Part shown: positions 50,129 through 58,252 of the stretch, piece after piece
Position numbering within the stretch: position 1 is the stretch's first letter
How the letters are laid out: the number at the start of each line of letters is the position of its first letter
Source of the DNA: Paraburkholderia hospita
GTDB lineage: Bacteria > Pseudomonadota > Gammaproteobacteria > Burkholderiales > Burkholderiaceae
Assembly (NCBI RefSeq): GCF_002902965.1
Contig: NZ_CP026107.1
Span: 2,356,001 to 2,420,000 of the forward strand
Direction: 5' to 3'
Length of the DNA: 64,000 bases
The notes under the pieces: model-generated
What the model was told of the DNA's origin: nothing
The model's input: the letters and a program-made list of their open reading frames with translations, nothing else
The model's database searches: none
Program-made: the position numbers and the translations under genes

Positions 50129-50823
50129 GCATCCCCCTTTTCGATCCGTTCCAGCCGGTAGCCGTAGCCGTAGATGGGAGTCAACCGGTAGCCGTGCTCA
50201 GGGCGCAGGCCGAGCTTGGCGCGCAGCATCGACACGTGGGTGTCCATCGTGCGCGATGGAATGTCGACGTCCTGCCGCCAGATCGCTTCGAGAATATGCG
50301 CGCGCGACAGCGGCTGGCTCAGATGCCGGAACAGCAGCAGCGCGAGCTCGAACTCCTTTTGCGTCAGCGTGACGGGCGTGCCGCGCGCGACAACCTGTTT
50401 CGATCCCAGCTCGAACTCGAATTCCCCGAAGCTTTCTTTCGTCGCCATCTGGTTGAGTTGATAAGCGCGGCGCAGCAGCGATCGCACACGCGCGAGCAGC
50501 ACGCCCGATGCGACGGGCTTCACGACGTAGTCGTCCGCGCCTTTGTTCAGCATCGACGCGATATCCGTTTCGCGGCTGCGGCTCGTCATGAACAACACGG
50601 GCAGGCGATCGGACAGGCTTTGACGCACCCAGTGCAGCACCTCTTCGCCCGACATGTCGGGCACGTTCCAGTCGAGCACGAGAAGGTCGAACGTTTGACG
50701 GCGCAGGTGCTTGACGAGCGCGCGGCCTTCGGCGAACGCATGGCAATCGTGTCCATCGATCGCCAGCGACTGGCAGACCAGATCGGCTTGCGCCACGTCA
50801 TCGTCCAGGACTGCAATTCTCAT
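50125..50823 (-). CDS. OmpR-family response regulator of the CHASE2/FecR unit
   Basis: A 232-residue regulator: receiver with Asp7-Asp9 and phosphorylated Asp51 (LLVLDWNVPDMSGEE), Thr and Lys of the switch (FMTSRSRETDI, DDYVVKPV), and a winged-helix DNA-binding domain (VTLTQKEFELALLLFRHLSQPL, PEHGYRLTPIYGYGYRLE). ATG 50823 is preceded by GGGGATCT. First gene of a tight operon with the LysM-FecR protein and the CHASE2 kinase. The target genes are unknown. Confidence 0.92.
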   Translation of the reverse strand: MRIAVLDDDVAQADLVCQSLAIDGHDCHAFAEGRALVKHLRRQTFDLLVLDWNVPDMSGEEVLHWVRQSLSDRLPVLFMTSRSRETDIASMLNKGADDYVVKPVASGVLLARVRSLLRRAYQLNQMATKESFGEFEFELGSKQVVARGTPVTLTQKEFELALLLFRHLSQPLSRAHILEAIWRQDVDIPSRTMDTHVSMLRAKLGLRPEHGYRLTPIYGYGYRLERIEKGDA

Positions 50824-50923
50824 AGATCCCCGCACGCGAAATCATTCATCGGGCCAGCGGAGCAAGCGCGCCTGGGCTCGCTCCGTGGACATGCTGACGT
50901 GATCGCCGTGTCGTCTGTCGCGC

Positions 50924-51325
50924 CTAGGCTTGCACGCCCGTCAAGGCCACCACGTCATCGTCACTGTTATCTTTCGACCACAGATGCGCAGTCAGCGCCG
51001 CCTCGAGGTGAAGCCGCACATGTTCCCACGCGGCATGCGCGTAGTCCGGCTCGCGCGCCGCCCATTCCTGTGCGAGACCGAACACGCGGCGAACTGTCGA
51101 CGCGCAATGCGTCAGACCCGCATTGCCGCCTGCCGAGGAATCGCGCAGCCACTCGGCCAGCCACGGCATCTCGGACGCACACGAATCCGCATACGTCTCG
51201 GTTGCCGCGCGAGCGTGCGAATCGGTCGCAGGATCGAGTTCGATTCGCTGCGGATAGCCGCTGCGTTTGCGCGTGCGCTTGCCCGTCTTGAAAGGAATCC
51301 GCGTGGTGCCTGGTCTGAAAAACAT
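50924..51325 (-). CDS. hypothetical protein
   Basis: A 133-residue protein that I do not recognise. The first 30 residues are strongly basic (FFRPGTTRIPFKTGKRTRKRSGYPQR in part), the rest is neutral to acidic and largely helical by composition, with four Trp. GAGGG precedes ATG 51325. No signal peptide or membrane segment. It lies 100 bp upstream of the response regulator gene in the same direction. Codon usage is like the neighbours, supporting a real gene. Confidence 0.6.
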   Translation of the reverse strand: MFFRPGTTRIPFKTGKRTRKRSGYPQRIELDPATDSHARAATETYADSCASEMPWLAEWLRDSSAGGNAGLTHCASTVRRVFGLAQEWAAREPDYAHAAWEHVRLHLEAALTAHLWSKDNSDDDVVALTGVQA

Positions 51326-51920
51326 CCGATCCCTCGATATGCAACGACGATTCAGATCCACTGCGCCGACTTACCCCGTTTGCCCGCGAATCGCCATCCG
51401 GCATCAACGTTTTTCAACAATTGAGAGGGACAGTATAAAAAGAGGGCGCAATAAAATCATTTAAAGATTGTCAGATCGTGGTGCGCGCCCGGTCGGGAGG
51501 TGTTGGTTGGTCTTCCCCCGCTGTCATGTAGCTGTCGTACTTCACCCCGTTCGATTTGTAAATTGGCATGCAAGACTTTGTAAGTCTCTCAACCATCATT
51601 CCGGAAAGGAATGTGAAGCACCCGTTCTCCCTGATTGCTGCCTTTTGAATTCTGACGGGCTTCGATTCGAAACCGTGCCCGTACTATATGAGATTCATTG
51701 CTTGAAAACTTTTAGCAATTGTCAAGTCATGAAAGCGCTCGAAAGCGAAGTCATTAAAAATGCGCTTCATGCGGTCGAAACTTCACTAACATTATTTAGC
51801 AAACTGGCTCGCGCCGTTTTGGTAGTCTGCCGATGTGCCAGCCGTGCAAGGTGGTATGTGACAAGGCGCTGCAACTAATCGCAGCTTGAGCAATGCCAGC
51901 TGAAATGCGAGGGGTTCATC
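51326..51920. other. AT-richer intergenic region with inverted repeats
   Basis: This 595-bp stretch is visibly richer in A and T than the rest of the window. It contains CAAGACTTTGTAAGTCT at 51571-51587 (both an AGACT/AGTCT inverted repeat and a TAAGACTTG-like direct repeat) and CATTCCGGAAAGGAATG at 51597-51613 (inverted repeat). An open frame at 51468-51878 has no ribosome site and poor composition, so I do not call a gene here. Confidence 0.45.
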
Positions 51921-52193
51921 ATGCTGATGTGGATTGCAAACTGGGCAGCACGCCACGCTCCGACTCCCGAGAAACAGGCCGAACGCGCGCTTCATGAATT
52001 GCGCATGGAATTGTTCCGCGCGGAACAACAGGTCATGGACGCACAGTTGCGCGCTGAATATTTCCGCGCGCGACTGCTCTTTCTCGAAGATGTCACGAGA
52101 CAGGGCATCGAAGCGGTTTCTGATCAGCGCAAAGGTCAGCAGGAATTGATGCAGCCATCTCGGTCGGGTCCGAGACTCACTGCCGCGCAATAG
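51921..52193 (+). CDS. small coiled-coil hypothetical protein
   Basis: A 90-residue protein. After a short hydrophobic start (MLMWIANWAARHAPTP) it is one long charged helix, about residues 17-65, rich in Glu, Arg, Gln and Leu with heptad spacing, so probably a coiled coil; the tail is disordered. GAGGGG precedes ATG 51921. It follows the AT-rich spacer, where a possible response-regulator site lies. No function known to me. Confidence 0.6.
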   Translation: MLMWIANWAARHAPTPEKQAERALHELRMELFRAEQQVMDAQLRAEYFRARLLFLEDVTRQGIEAVSDQRKGQQELMQPSRSGPRLTAAQ

Positions 52194-52220
52194 CAGCGAG
52201 ACCCCTGTCATTTGCGGCGC

Positions 52221-52256
52221 AGAAAAAAAGAAGCCGCAGCGCAATTGCTGCGGCTC
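52221..52256 (-). terminator. rho-independent terminator of the fatty-acid oxidation gene
   Basis: AGCCGCAGC / GCTGCGGCT form a perfect 9-bp stem with a 6-base loop (52232-52255); on the minus strand a TTCTTTTTTT run follows. It lies 120 bp after the stop of the 52378-54501 gene. Confidence 0.85.
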
Positions 52257-52377
52257 TAACTTGCCACTCGCGGTACGGTCACCGCAATTTCATTCTCTGA
52301 CTTTACGCTGAACGCATCAACGTCGAATCGGCGGATTTGACTATCTTTAACAAGCGTCGCCCGATTCGGATTTCGAA

Positions 52378-54501
52378 TTACGCAGACTGATTCAAGCTCG
52401 CCAACGTCTCCCCGCGCTCGACCAGTTCCACCAGCAACGGCGAAGGCTTCCAGAACAGCGGATCCTGCTTCTCGAACTCACGGATATCCGCGAGCAACGC
52501 AGGCAAACTGATCGTATCCGCGTAATGCATCGGACCGCCGCGATACGCCGGAAAACCAAAGCCGTTGATCAACGTCACGTCCACATCGAGCGGCCGCAAC
52601 GCGATGCGCTCGTGAATCACGTTCGCGCCTTCGTTGATCATCGCGGCCATATAGCGGCGCACGATCTGCTCGTCGCTGAACGTGCGCGGTGTGACACCCG
52701 CGCGCTCGCGCTCCGCGACGATGATCGCTTCCACTTCCGCATCGGGCGTGCCGGCGCGCTTGCCTTCGTCATAGCGGTAGAAACCGCGCTTCGTCTTCTG
52801 GCCGAACCAGCCGCGCTCACAGAGGCGATCGGGAATCTGCACATATCGCGCATCGGGATTACGCGTCGCAGCGCGGCGCTTGCGCGTCGCCCAGCCAATG
52901 TCGCCGCCAGCGAGGTCGATCACCTGATACGGTCCCATCGGAAAGCCGAATTCACGCACGGCCTTGTCGATCTGATACGGCGACGCGCCGTCCTCCATCA
53001 GATGGTCCGCCGCCGCGCGATACACCGCGAGCATCCGGTTGCCGATGAAGCCGTCGCACACGCCCGCGCGCACGGGCACCTTGCGCAGCTTCTTCGCCAG
53101 GTCGAATGACGTTGCGACGACGTCCGCGCTCACGTGCGCGGGCACGACGACTTCCAGCAGCTTCATGATGTGCGCGGGCGAGAAGAAGTGCAGCCCGATC
53201 ACATCCTGCGGCCGCGACATGCTGGCTGCGATCGCGTCGATGTCGAGATACGACGTGTTGGTCGCGAGCACGGCACCTTGCTTGCACACGCGGTCGAGTT
53301 CCGCGAACACCGCCTGCTTCACGGCCATGTCTTCGAACACGGCTTCGATCACGATATCGACATCGGCGAGTGCCTCGTACGACGTGCTGCCGATGAAGCG
53401 CGCGAGTTTCTTCGCCTTCGCGTCGCTGGTCAGACGTCCTTTCGCGATCAGGCCGTCGTAGACCTTTTCGATGTGCGCGCGGCCGCGAGCCAGCGATTCG
53501 TCGTCGCGCTCGATCATCGTCACGGGCAAGCCCGCGTCGAGCAATGCGACGGCGATGCCCGCGCCCATTGTGCCGCCGCCCACCACGCCCGCCGACGCGA
53601 TCGGCCTCGGCTGCGCGCGGCGCGTTTCAGGCGCCTTCTGCACTTCCCTTTCCGCCTGGAACGCGTGGACGAGGGCTGCGCGCTGCGGGCTATCGAGGCA
53701 TTCGAGGAATTGCTTGCGCTCGAAGCGCAGGCCATCGTCGAACGGCAGGTTCAGCGCGGCCTCGACGCAATCGACGATCTTCAGCGGCGACAGCAGGCCG
53801 CGTGATTTCTTCGCGGTGTCGGCCCGCGCGGTGGTAACGGCGGCCGTAGCCGCCTCTTTGTCCGAGAGCGCTTGCGCATCGCGCGTACGCCGCACGGGTG
53901 CATGTTCGACGAGCAGTTGCTGCACATACGCGAGCCCCTCGGCGAGCACGTCATCGCTCTGGCCTACGCGATCGACAAGCCCGATCTTCAACGCTTCCTG
54001 CTCGCCGATATGCTTGCCGCTCAGCATCAACGACAAAGCCGCCTCAGCGCCGATCAGGCGCGGCGCGCGCTGCGTGCCGCCCGCGCCTGGCAGCAGGCCG
54101 AGAAGCACCTCAGGCAAGCCAAGCTTCGCGCCCGCGACCGCAATCCGATAATGCGATGCCAGCGCGATCTCGAGCCCGCCCCCGAGCGCGGCGCCATGAA
54201 TCGCAACCACGACAGGCTTGTCGCACGTCTCGATGCGGTTGCACACGTCGGGCAGCGTCGGCGTTTGCGGCGGCTTACCGAATTCGCGGATGTCGGCGCC
54301 CGCGATGAAATTGCGGCCCGCGCCGACGATCAGCACCGCGCGCACGGCCTGATTCGCTTCCGCGGCTTCGATCGCCGCGACGAGGCCGCGCCGGACGTCC
54401 ACGCCCAGCGCGTTGACGGGTGGATTGTCGATGGTGACGAGCAGGATGGTGCCGCGTAGCTCATGAGTAACAGGCGATGCGGATGCGGCGGTCGGCGTCA
54501 T
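52378..54501 (-). CDS. bifunctional enoyl-CoA hydratase/3-hydroxyacyl-CoA dehydrogenase
   Basis: A 707-residue fused beta-oxidation enzyme (FadB/FadJ/peroxisomal-MFE type). Residues 1-190 are a crotonase fold: the oxyanion-hole motif RNFIAGADIREF, HGAALGGGLEIALASHYRIAV and LPEVLLGLLPGAGGTQR with the catalytic Glu. From about residue 300 comes the NAD domain (GVVGGGTMGAGIAVAL) and the dehydrogenase C-terminus (IGLHFFSPAHIMKLLEVV with the catalytic His; GFIGNRM). The thiolase subunit is not adjacent. ATG 54501 follows GAGGAG. It is divergent from a LysR gene over palindromic half-sites and so probably controlled by it. Confidence 0.94.
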   Translation of the reverse strand: MTPTAASASPVTHELRGTILLVTIDNPPVNALGVDVRRGLVAAIEAAEANQAVRAVLIVGAGRNFIAGADIREFGKPPQTPTLPDVCNRIETCDKPVVVAIHGAALGGGLEIALASHYRIAVAGAKLGLPEVLLGLLPGAGGTQRAPRLIGAEAALSLMLSGKHIGEQEALKIGLVDRVGQSDDVLAEGLAYVQQLLVEHAPVRRTRDAQALSDKEAATAAVTTARADTAKKSRGLLSPLKIVDCVEAALNLPFDDGLRFERKQFLECLDSPQRAALVHAFQAEREVQKAPETRRAQPRPIASAGVVGGGTMGAGIAVALLDAGLPVTMIERDDESLARGRAHIEKVYDGLIAKGRLTSDAKAKKLARFIGSTSYEALADVDIVIEAVFEDMAVKQAVFAELDRVCKQGAVLATNTSYLDIDAIAASMSRPQDVIGLHFFSPAHIMKLLEVVVPAHVSADVVATSFDLAKKLRKVPVRAGVCDGFIGNRMLAVYRAAADHLMEDGASPYQIDKAVREFGFPMGPYQVIDLAGGDIGWATRKRRAATRNPDARYVQIPDRLCERGWFGQKTKRGFYRYDEGKRAGTPDAEVEAIIVAERERAGVTPRTFSDEQIVRRYMAAMINEGANVIHERIALRPLDVDVTLINGFGFPAYRGGPMHYADTISLPALLADIREFEKQDPLFWKPSPLLVELVERGETLASLNQSA

Positions 54502-54546
54502 ACGATTTGTCTCCTCGTTGCAGCATGTAAACGAAATTGCCATCGA

Positions 54547-54614
54547 TTGTCTTGGGGACAAAGGGAATTGACAATCGCATCGCCAATTGACAGAGTGTCA
54601 AAGAATCTTTGACA
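54547..54614. promoter_or_regulatory. LysR-type operator cluster (nested palindromes)
   Basis: The divergent promoter region holds TTGTCTTGGGGACAA (54547-54561), TGACAGAGTGTCA (54588-54600) and TGTCAAAGAATCTTTGACA (54596-54614, a perfect 19-bp inverted repeat sharing TGTCA with the previous one). Such nested T-N11-A-type sites fit a LysR tetramer. Confidence 0.6.
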
Positions 54615-54625
54615 GTAGGACAGCC

Positions 54626-55552
54626 GTGGACGTCAACGCGCTAACGCTGCTGGTCGAGATCATCGATGCCGGCAATCTCAGCGAGGCTGCGCGGCGGCTC
54701 AAGATGACCCGCGCCAACGTCAGCTACCACCTCAACCAGTTCGAAAAGTCGATCGGCCTGCAACTGGTCCGGCGCACGACGCGCCGCGTCGAGCCGACCG
54801 AGATCGGGCTCAAGCTCTACGAGCATGGCCGCGCGATCCGCAATTCGCTGCTGGCCGCGAAGGAATCGATATCGACGCTCGGTGAAAGCCTGCAAGGCCG
54901 CGTGCGTCTGTCTGTGCCGAGCGGCTACGGGCAGCTGGTGATGTCGGCGTGGCTGATCGCCTTCAAACGCGAATATCCCGGCATCGTGCTCGACGTGATG
55001 TTCGAGAACCGCGTCGAAGACCTGTTACGCGACGAAGTGGACATTGCCGTGCGCGTGATGTCGGAGCCGCCGCAAAATCTCGTCGCGCGCGACATGGGGC
55101 CCGTGAGATGGGTCGCGTGCGCGTCGTCCGCTTACGCCGCGCAACATGGCATGCCTGTGCAACTCGACGAGCTTCGCACCGCGCCGATCATTACGTCCGC
55201 CGTGGTCGGCCGGCAACTGCGCGTCGCCGCGTATCTGCGCGACGAACGGCATGAGGTGTTGCTTGAACCCGGCCTCATCTCCGAGAACTTCCTGTTTCTG
55301 CGCGAGGCGATTCTCGCCGGCCTCGGCGTCGGACTCGTGCCCGATTACGTCGTACACGACGACATCCGGCGCGGCGACGTCGTCACGGCGCTCGACCCGT
55401 GGCGGCTCAGCATCTTCGGCACGAACATGTACATGCTGTATATGCCGAATCTTCACCATACGCGCGCGACGTCGCAGTTCATCGAATTCATGCTCGACGA
55501 AGCGCGCAAGGCCGGACGCGGCGCCATGCCGACCCGACCCGCCCATTTGTAG
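54626..55552 (+). CDS. LysR-family transcriptional regulator
   Basis: A 308-residue LysR protein. The N-terminal helix-turn-helix begins DVNALTLLVEIIDAGNLSEAARRLKMTRANVSYHLNQFEKS, and a LysR substrate domain follows (about residues 90-300). The start is GTG 54626 behind AGGA; the frame extends upstream only into the operator. It is divergent from the fused beta-oxidation gene and probably controls it in response to an acyl-CoA or organic acid. Codon use is normal. Confidence 0.9.
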   Translation: MDVNALTLLVEIIDAGNLSEAARRLKMTRANVSYHLNQFEKSIGLQLVRRTTRRVEPTEIGLKLYEHGRAIRNSLLAAKESISTLGESLQGRVRLSVPSGYGQLVMSAWLIAFKREYPGIVLDVMFENRVEDLLRDEVDIAVRVMSEPPQNLVARDMGPVRWVACASSAYAAQHGMPVQLDELRTAPIITSAVVGRQLRVAAYLRDERHEVLLEPGLISENFLFLREAILAGLGVGLVPDYVVHDDIRRGDVVTALDPWRLSIFGTNMYMLYMPNLHHTRATSQFIEFMLDEARKAGRGAMPTRPAHL

Positions 55553-55650
55553 CGCAATGTATCCACCGCAGCAGCGGATACATACGCATACACACGTCCG
55601 TTTCCACGACACAAGCGAGATACATCCGCACGCTTCAATACGGTCATCGA
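55549..55650 (+). repeat. copy A of a degenerate ~100-bp repeat, upstream of ohr
   Basis: It begins with GTAGCGCAATGTATCC (55549-55564) and has GATACATCCGC 70 bp later (55619-55629). The same blocks recur in order and nearly the same spacing at 56690-56790 upstream of the epoxide hydrolase gene. It contains the inverted repeat TGTATCC / GGATACA (55558-55582). Its first bases overlap the LysR stop codon. Confidence 0.5.
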
Positions 55651-55686
55651 TTGTTTGCCCCTCAACTACTCAACGGAGCACGCACC

Positions 55687-56103
55687 ATGACGCGTATCGA
55701 CAACGTACTGTACACAGGCAAGGTTCACACGACGGGCGGCCGCGAAGGTGCCGCACTTAGTTCAGACGGACGCCTCGATATCAAGCTATCGACGCCGGGC
55801 GGCAATGGCGCGGGCACGAACCCCGAGCAACTGCTTGGCGCCGGCTGGTCGGCATGTTTCATTGGCGCGATGGGCGGCGCTGCGCGCGCGCTGAAGATCT
55901 CGCTGCCGGCTGACACCAGCGTCGATACCGAAATCGATCTCGGCACCACCGACAACGCGTATTTCATTCAGGCACGCCTGAACGTGAGCCTGCCCGGCCT
56001 GCCGCGCGATGTGGCCCAGGAAGTGGTCGACCGCGCGCATCAAACCTGCCCGTACTCGAAGGCAACGCGCGGCAACATCGGCGTCACGATCACGCTCGTT
56101 TAA
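55687..56103 (+). CDS. ohr: organic hydroperoxide resistance protein (Ohr/OsmC family)
   Basis: A 138-residue thiol peroxidase that reduces organic hydroperoxides. The two catalytic cysteines are Cys57 (GAGWSACF, where Ohr has GYAACF-like) and Cys121 (QTCPYSKATRGNI). The arrangement fits the Ohr branch of the family. GGAG precedes ATG 55687; a longer open frame upstream overlaps LysR. A 10-bp hairpin follows the stop. The next gene is a MarR regulator, as in many ohr-ohrR pairs, although this regulator does not match the OhrR N-terminal pattern closely. Confidence 0.93.
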   Translation: MTRIDNVLYTGKVHTTGGREGAALSSDGRLDIKLSTPGGNGAGTNPEQLLGAGWSACFIGAMGGAARALKISLPADTSVDTEIDLGTTDNAYFIQARLNVSLPGLPRDVAQEVVDRAHQTCPYSKATRGNIGVTITLV

Positions 56104-56114
56104 GCCGTATGAAG

Positions 56115-56138
56115 AAGGGCAGTGCGACCACTGCCCTT
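56115..56138 (+). terminator. hairpin after ohr
   Basis: AAGGGCAGTG / CACTGCCCTT is a perfect 10-bp stem with a CGAC loop, 11 bp after the ohr stop. No T run follows; termination may be partial. Confidence 0.5.
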
Positions 56139-56147
56139 GCCACGATA

Positions 56148-56163
56148 TTGCATATGCAACACG
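56148..56163. promoter_or_regulatory. MarR operator candidate 1
   Basis: TTGCATATGCAACACG contains the perfect 12-bp palindrome TTGCATATGCAA, 15 bp before the MarR gene start. A 14-of-16 match to the whole 16-mer lies at 56657-56672. Confidence 0.55.
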
Positions 56164-56173
56164 AGCCTCGACG

Positions 56174-56638
56174 ATGAGTTCAGACCATCGGCACGACACC
56201 TGTGCCAACGTCAGCCGGAAGATCGCGCAAAGCTGTTTGCTCACGCGCACGCGGCAGATCTCAAGAGTGCTGACCGCGATCTACGATGAAGCATTGAGGC
56301 CGTTTGGCGTCAACGCGTCGCAATTCACGCTGCTGGTGCTGATCATGGAATTTGGACCGCTTAGCCGCGCCACGCTCGGGCGCAAAAATCATCACGATCG
56401 CTCGACGCTGACGCGAAATCTTCAGCCGTTAGTCGCGCAGGGATGGGTCGTCGAAGGCATGCCAGGCGACGACGGCCGCAGCCGCCCTCTTTCGCTCACG
56501 AAGCAAGGCAAAGCCCTGTTGCACGACGCCGCGTCCGCGTGGTCGGCGGCGCAATCGAAAGCTCAGTCGCTGCTTGGCGAAGCGGGCGCAAACGCGCTGA
56601 TGGGCATCGCGGGCGACCTGCCGACTCGAATCAGCTGA
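56174..56638 (+). CDS. MarR-family transcriptional regulator
   Basis: A 154-residue regulator with the MarR winged helix: LRPFGVNASQFTLLVLIMEFGPLSRATLGR, then DRSTLTRNLQPLVAQGWVVEG and the wing DDGRSRPLSLT. Two N-terminal cysteines (Cys10, Cys21) might be redox sensors, but the OhrR motif around its active Cys is not seen. It lies downstream of ohr, separated by a hairpin and its own likely operator, so it may be autoregulated. A second copy of that operator lies 19 bp after its stop, ahead of the epoxide hydrolase gene. Confidence 0.9.
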   Translation: MSSDHRHDTCANVSRKIAQSCLLTRTRQISRVLTAIYDEALRPFGVNASQFTLLVLIMEFGPLSRATLGRKNHHDRSTLTRNLQPLVAQGWVVEGMPGDDGRSRPLSLTKQGKALLHDAASAWSAAQSKAQSLLGEAGANALMGIAGDLPTRIS

Positions 56639-56656
56639 TTTTTTCTGTTGTTGATG

Positions 56657-56672
56657 TTGTATGTGCAACACG
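56657..56672. promoter_or_regulatory. MarR operator candidate 2
   Basis: TTGTATGTGCAACACG matches the first operator at 14 of 16 positions. It lies 230 bp upstream of the epoxide hydrolase start, so one MarR protein may control both its own gene and that one. Confidence 0.5.
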
Positions 56673-56689
56673 TAGCACGTTCGGTCCGC

Positions 56690-56790
56690 GTAGCGCAAAG
56701 TATCCGCTGTGTGCCAGCCGGTACTTGCGCCTACAAAGGCATCGTTTCAGAAAACACGCGCGATACATCCGCGCGTTCCAATGCGCTCTC
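56690..56790 (+). repeat. copy B of a degenerate ~100-bp repeat, upstream of the epoxide hydrolase gene
   Basis: It has GTAGCGCAAAGTATCC (56690-56705) and GATACATCCGC (56762-56772), 72 bp apart. The copy upstream of ohr has these blocks 70 bp apart. The first block matches at 15 of 16 positions. About 1.1 kb separates the copies. Confidence 0.5.
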
Positions 56791-56887
56791 GCCGGACGCG
56801 CGCCGCGTCCGGATCGTGCGTCCAATGGCTCGCGCAACTACGCGGCCATTACCTGGAATCATTGGCGCAAAGCCAATCGGAGTTCTT

Positions 56888-58243
56888 ATGTCAGACCACC
56901 TTCCTCCTCAATCGCCGTCGCGTCGACGCTTTGTCGGTGTCGCCGCGGCCACCGTCGCCGCAGGTTCGTTGAGCCAGCTTGCATTTGCACAAACAGATCA
57001 GGCGATAACCTCAGTCGCACAGCCAACGGGCGGCGACAAGACGGCGATTCGTCCGCTTCGTGTGCATGTGCCCGACGCGCAACTGATCGACTTGCGTCGA
57101 CGCATCAAGGCGACGCGATGGCCCGAGCGCGAGACGGTTGCCGACAACACGCAGGGTGTTCAGCTTGCGATGATGCAGGAACTCGCGCGCCATTGGTCCA
57201 CCGGCTACGACTGGCGCAAATGCGAGGCAAAGCTGAATGCGCTGCCGAACTTCGTGACCGAGATCGACGGACTGGATATTCATTTCATTCACGTGCGCTC
57301 GAAGCATGCCAACGCGATGCCGCTGATCGTCACGCACGGCTGGCCCGGCTCGGTGATCGAGCAGTTCAAGATCATCGATCCGCTGGTCAACCCGACCGCT
57401 TATGGCGCGAGCGCATCGGATGCATTTCATCTGGTCATCCCGTCGTTGCCGGGCTATGGCTTTTCCGGCAAGCCCACAACGACGGGCTGGGGCCCGGAGC
57501 GCACGGCGCGCGCGTGGGTCGTGCTGATGAAGCGTCTCGGATACGACAAATTCGCGGCGCAAGGCGGCGACCTCGGCGGTGTCGTCGCGAACGTGATGGG
57601 CAAGCAGGCGCCGCCCGAGTTGCTGGGCATCCACGTCAACTTCCCCGCGACGATTCCGCCCGAGATCGCCAAGGCGCTTCAGGCGGGCGACCCGCCTCCA
57701 TCCGGCCTCTCGGACGACGAAAAGCATGCATACGACCAGTTGAGCAGCGCGGCCAAAAAGCGGCGCGCCTACGCGCTGGAGATGGGAACACGCCCGCAAA
57801 CGCTCTATGGCATTTCGGACTCGCCGATCGGACTGGCCGGCTGGCTGCTCGATCACGGCGACGGCTACGAGCAGCCGGCAGCGGCGCTTACTTCCGCTGT
57901 ATTCGGCCGGGCCGTGAATGGAGAATCGTCAGGCGCGCTGACGCTCGACGACGTGCTCGACGACATCACGCTTTACTGGCTGACGAACACGGGTATCTCT
58001 GCGGCGCGCTTCTATTGGGAGTCCCATTTCAACTTCCTCGCCGCCGCCGATGTGTCCGTCCCCGCCGCCGTCAGCGTCTTTCCTCGCGAGAACTATCAGG
58101 CGCCGCGTAGCTGGACCGAGCGCGCGTATCACAACCTCATTTACTACAACCGGCTCGACAAGGGCGGGCATTTTGCGGCATGGGAGCAGCCGCAACTGTT
58201 TGCCGAAGAAGTGCGGGCAGGATTGAGGCCATTGCGTCGATAG
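56888..58243 (+). CDS. Tat-exported epoxide hydrolase
   Basis: A 451-residue alpha/beta hydrolase of the epoxide-hydrolase family (EHN-type N-terminal region plus catalytic domain). A Tat signal (SRRRFVGVAAATVAAG, residues 11-26) predicts folded export to the periplasm, unusual for this enzyme. Oxyanion region HGWPGS (150-155), nucleophile Asp228 in GGDLGG, and the catalytic His428 near the end (KGGHFAAWE) are all present. GGAG precedes ATG 56888. It may turn reactive epoxides into diols. The upstream operator suggests control by the MarR protein encoded before it. Confidence 0.88.
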   Translation: MSDHLPPQSPSRRRFVGVAAATVAAGSLSQLAFAQTDQAITSVAQPTGGDKTAIRPLRVHVPDAQLIDLRRRIKATRWPERETVADNTQGVQLAMMQELARHWSTGYDWRKCEAKLNALPNFVTEIDGLDIHFIHVRSKHANAMPLIVTHGWPGSVIEQFKIIDPLVNPTAYGASASDAFHLVIPSLPGYGFSGKPTTTGWGPERTARAWVVLMKRLGYDKFAAQGGDLGGVVANVMGKQAPPELLGIHVNFPATIPPEIAKALQAGDPPPSGLSDDEKHAYDQLSSAAKKRRAYALEMGTRPQTLYGISDSPIGLAGWLLDHGDGYEQPAAALTSAVFGRAVNGESSGALTLDDVLDDITLYWLTNTGISAARFYWESHFNFLAAADVSVPAAVSVFPRENYQAPRSWTERAYHNLIYYNRLDKGGHFAAWEQPQLFAEEVRAGLRPLRR

Positions 58244-58252
58244 GGGGTTGGG

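Noticed and set aside
51468..51878. 136-codon open frame in the AT-rich spacer
   Set aside because: No ribosome site, odd cysteine- and arginine-rich composition unlike neighbours; called intergenic instead.
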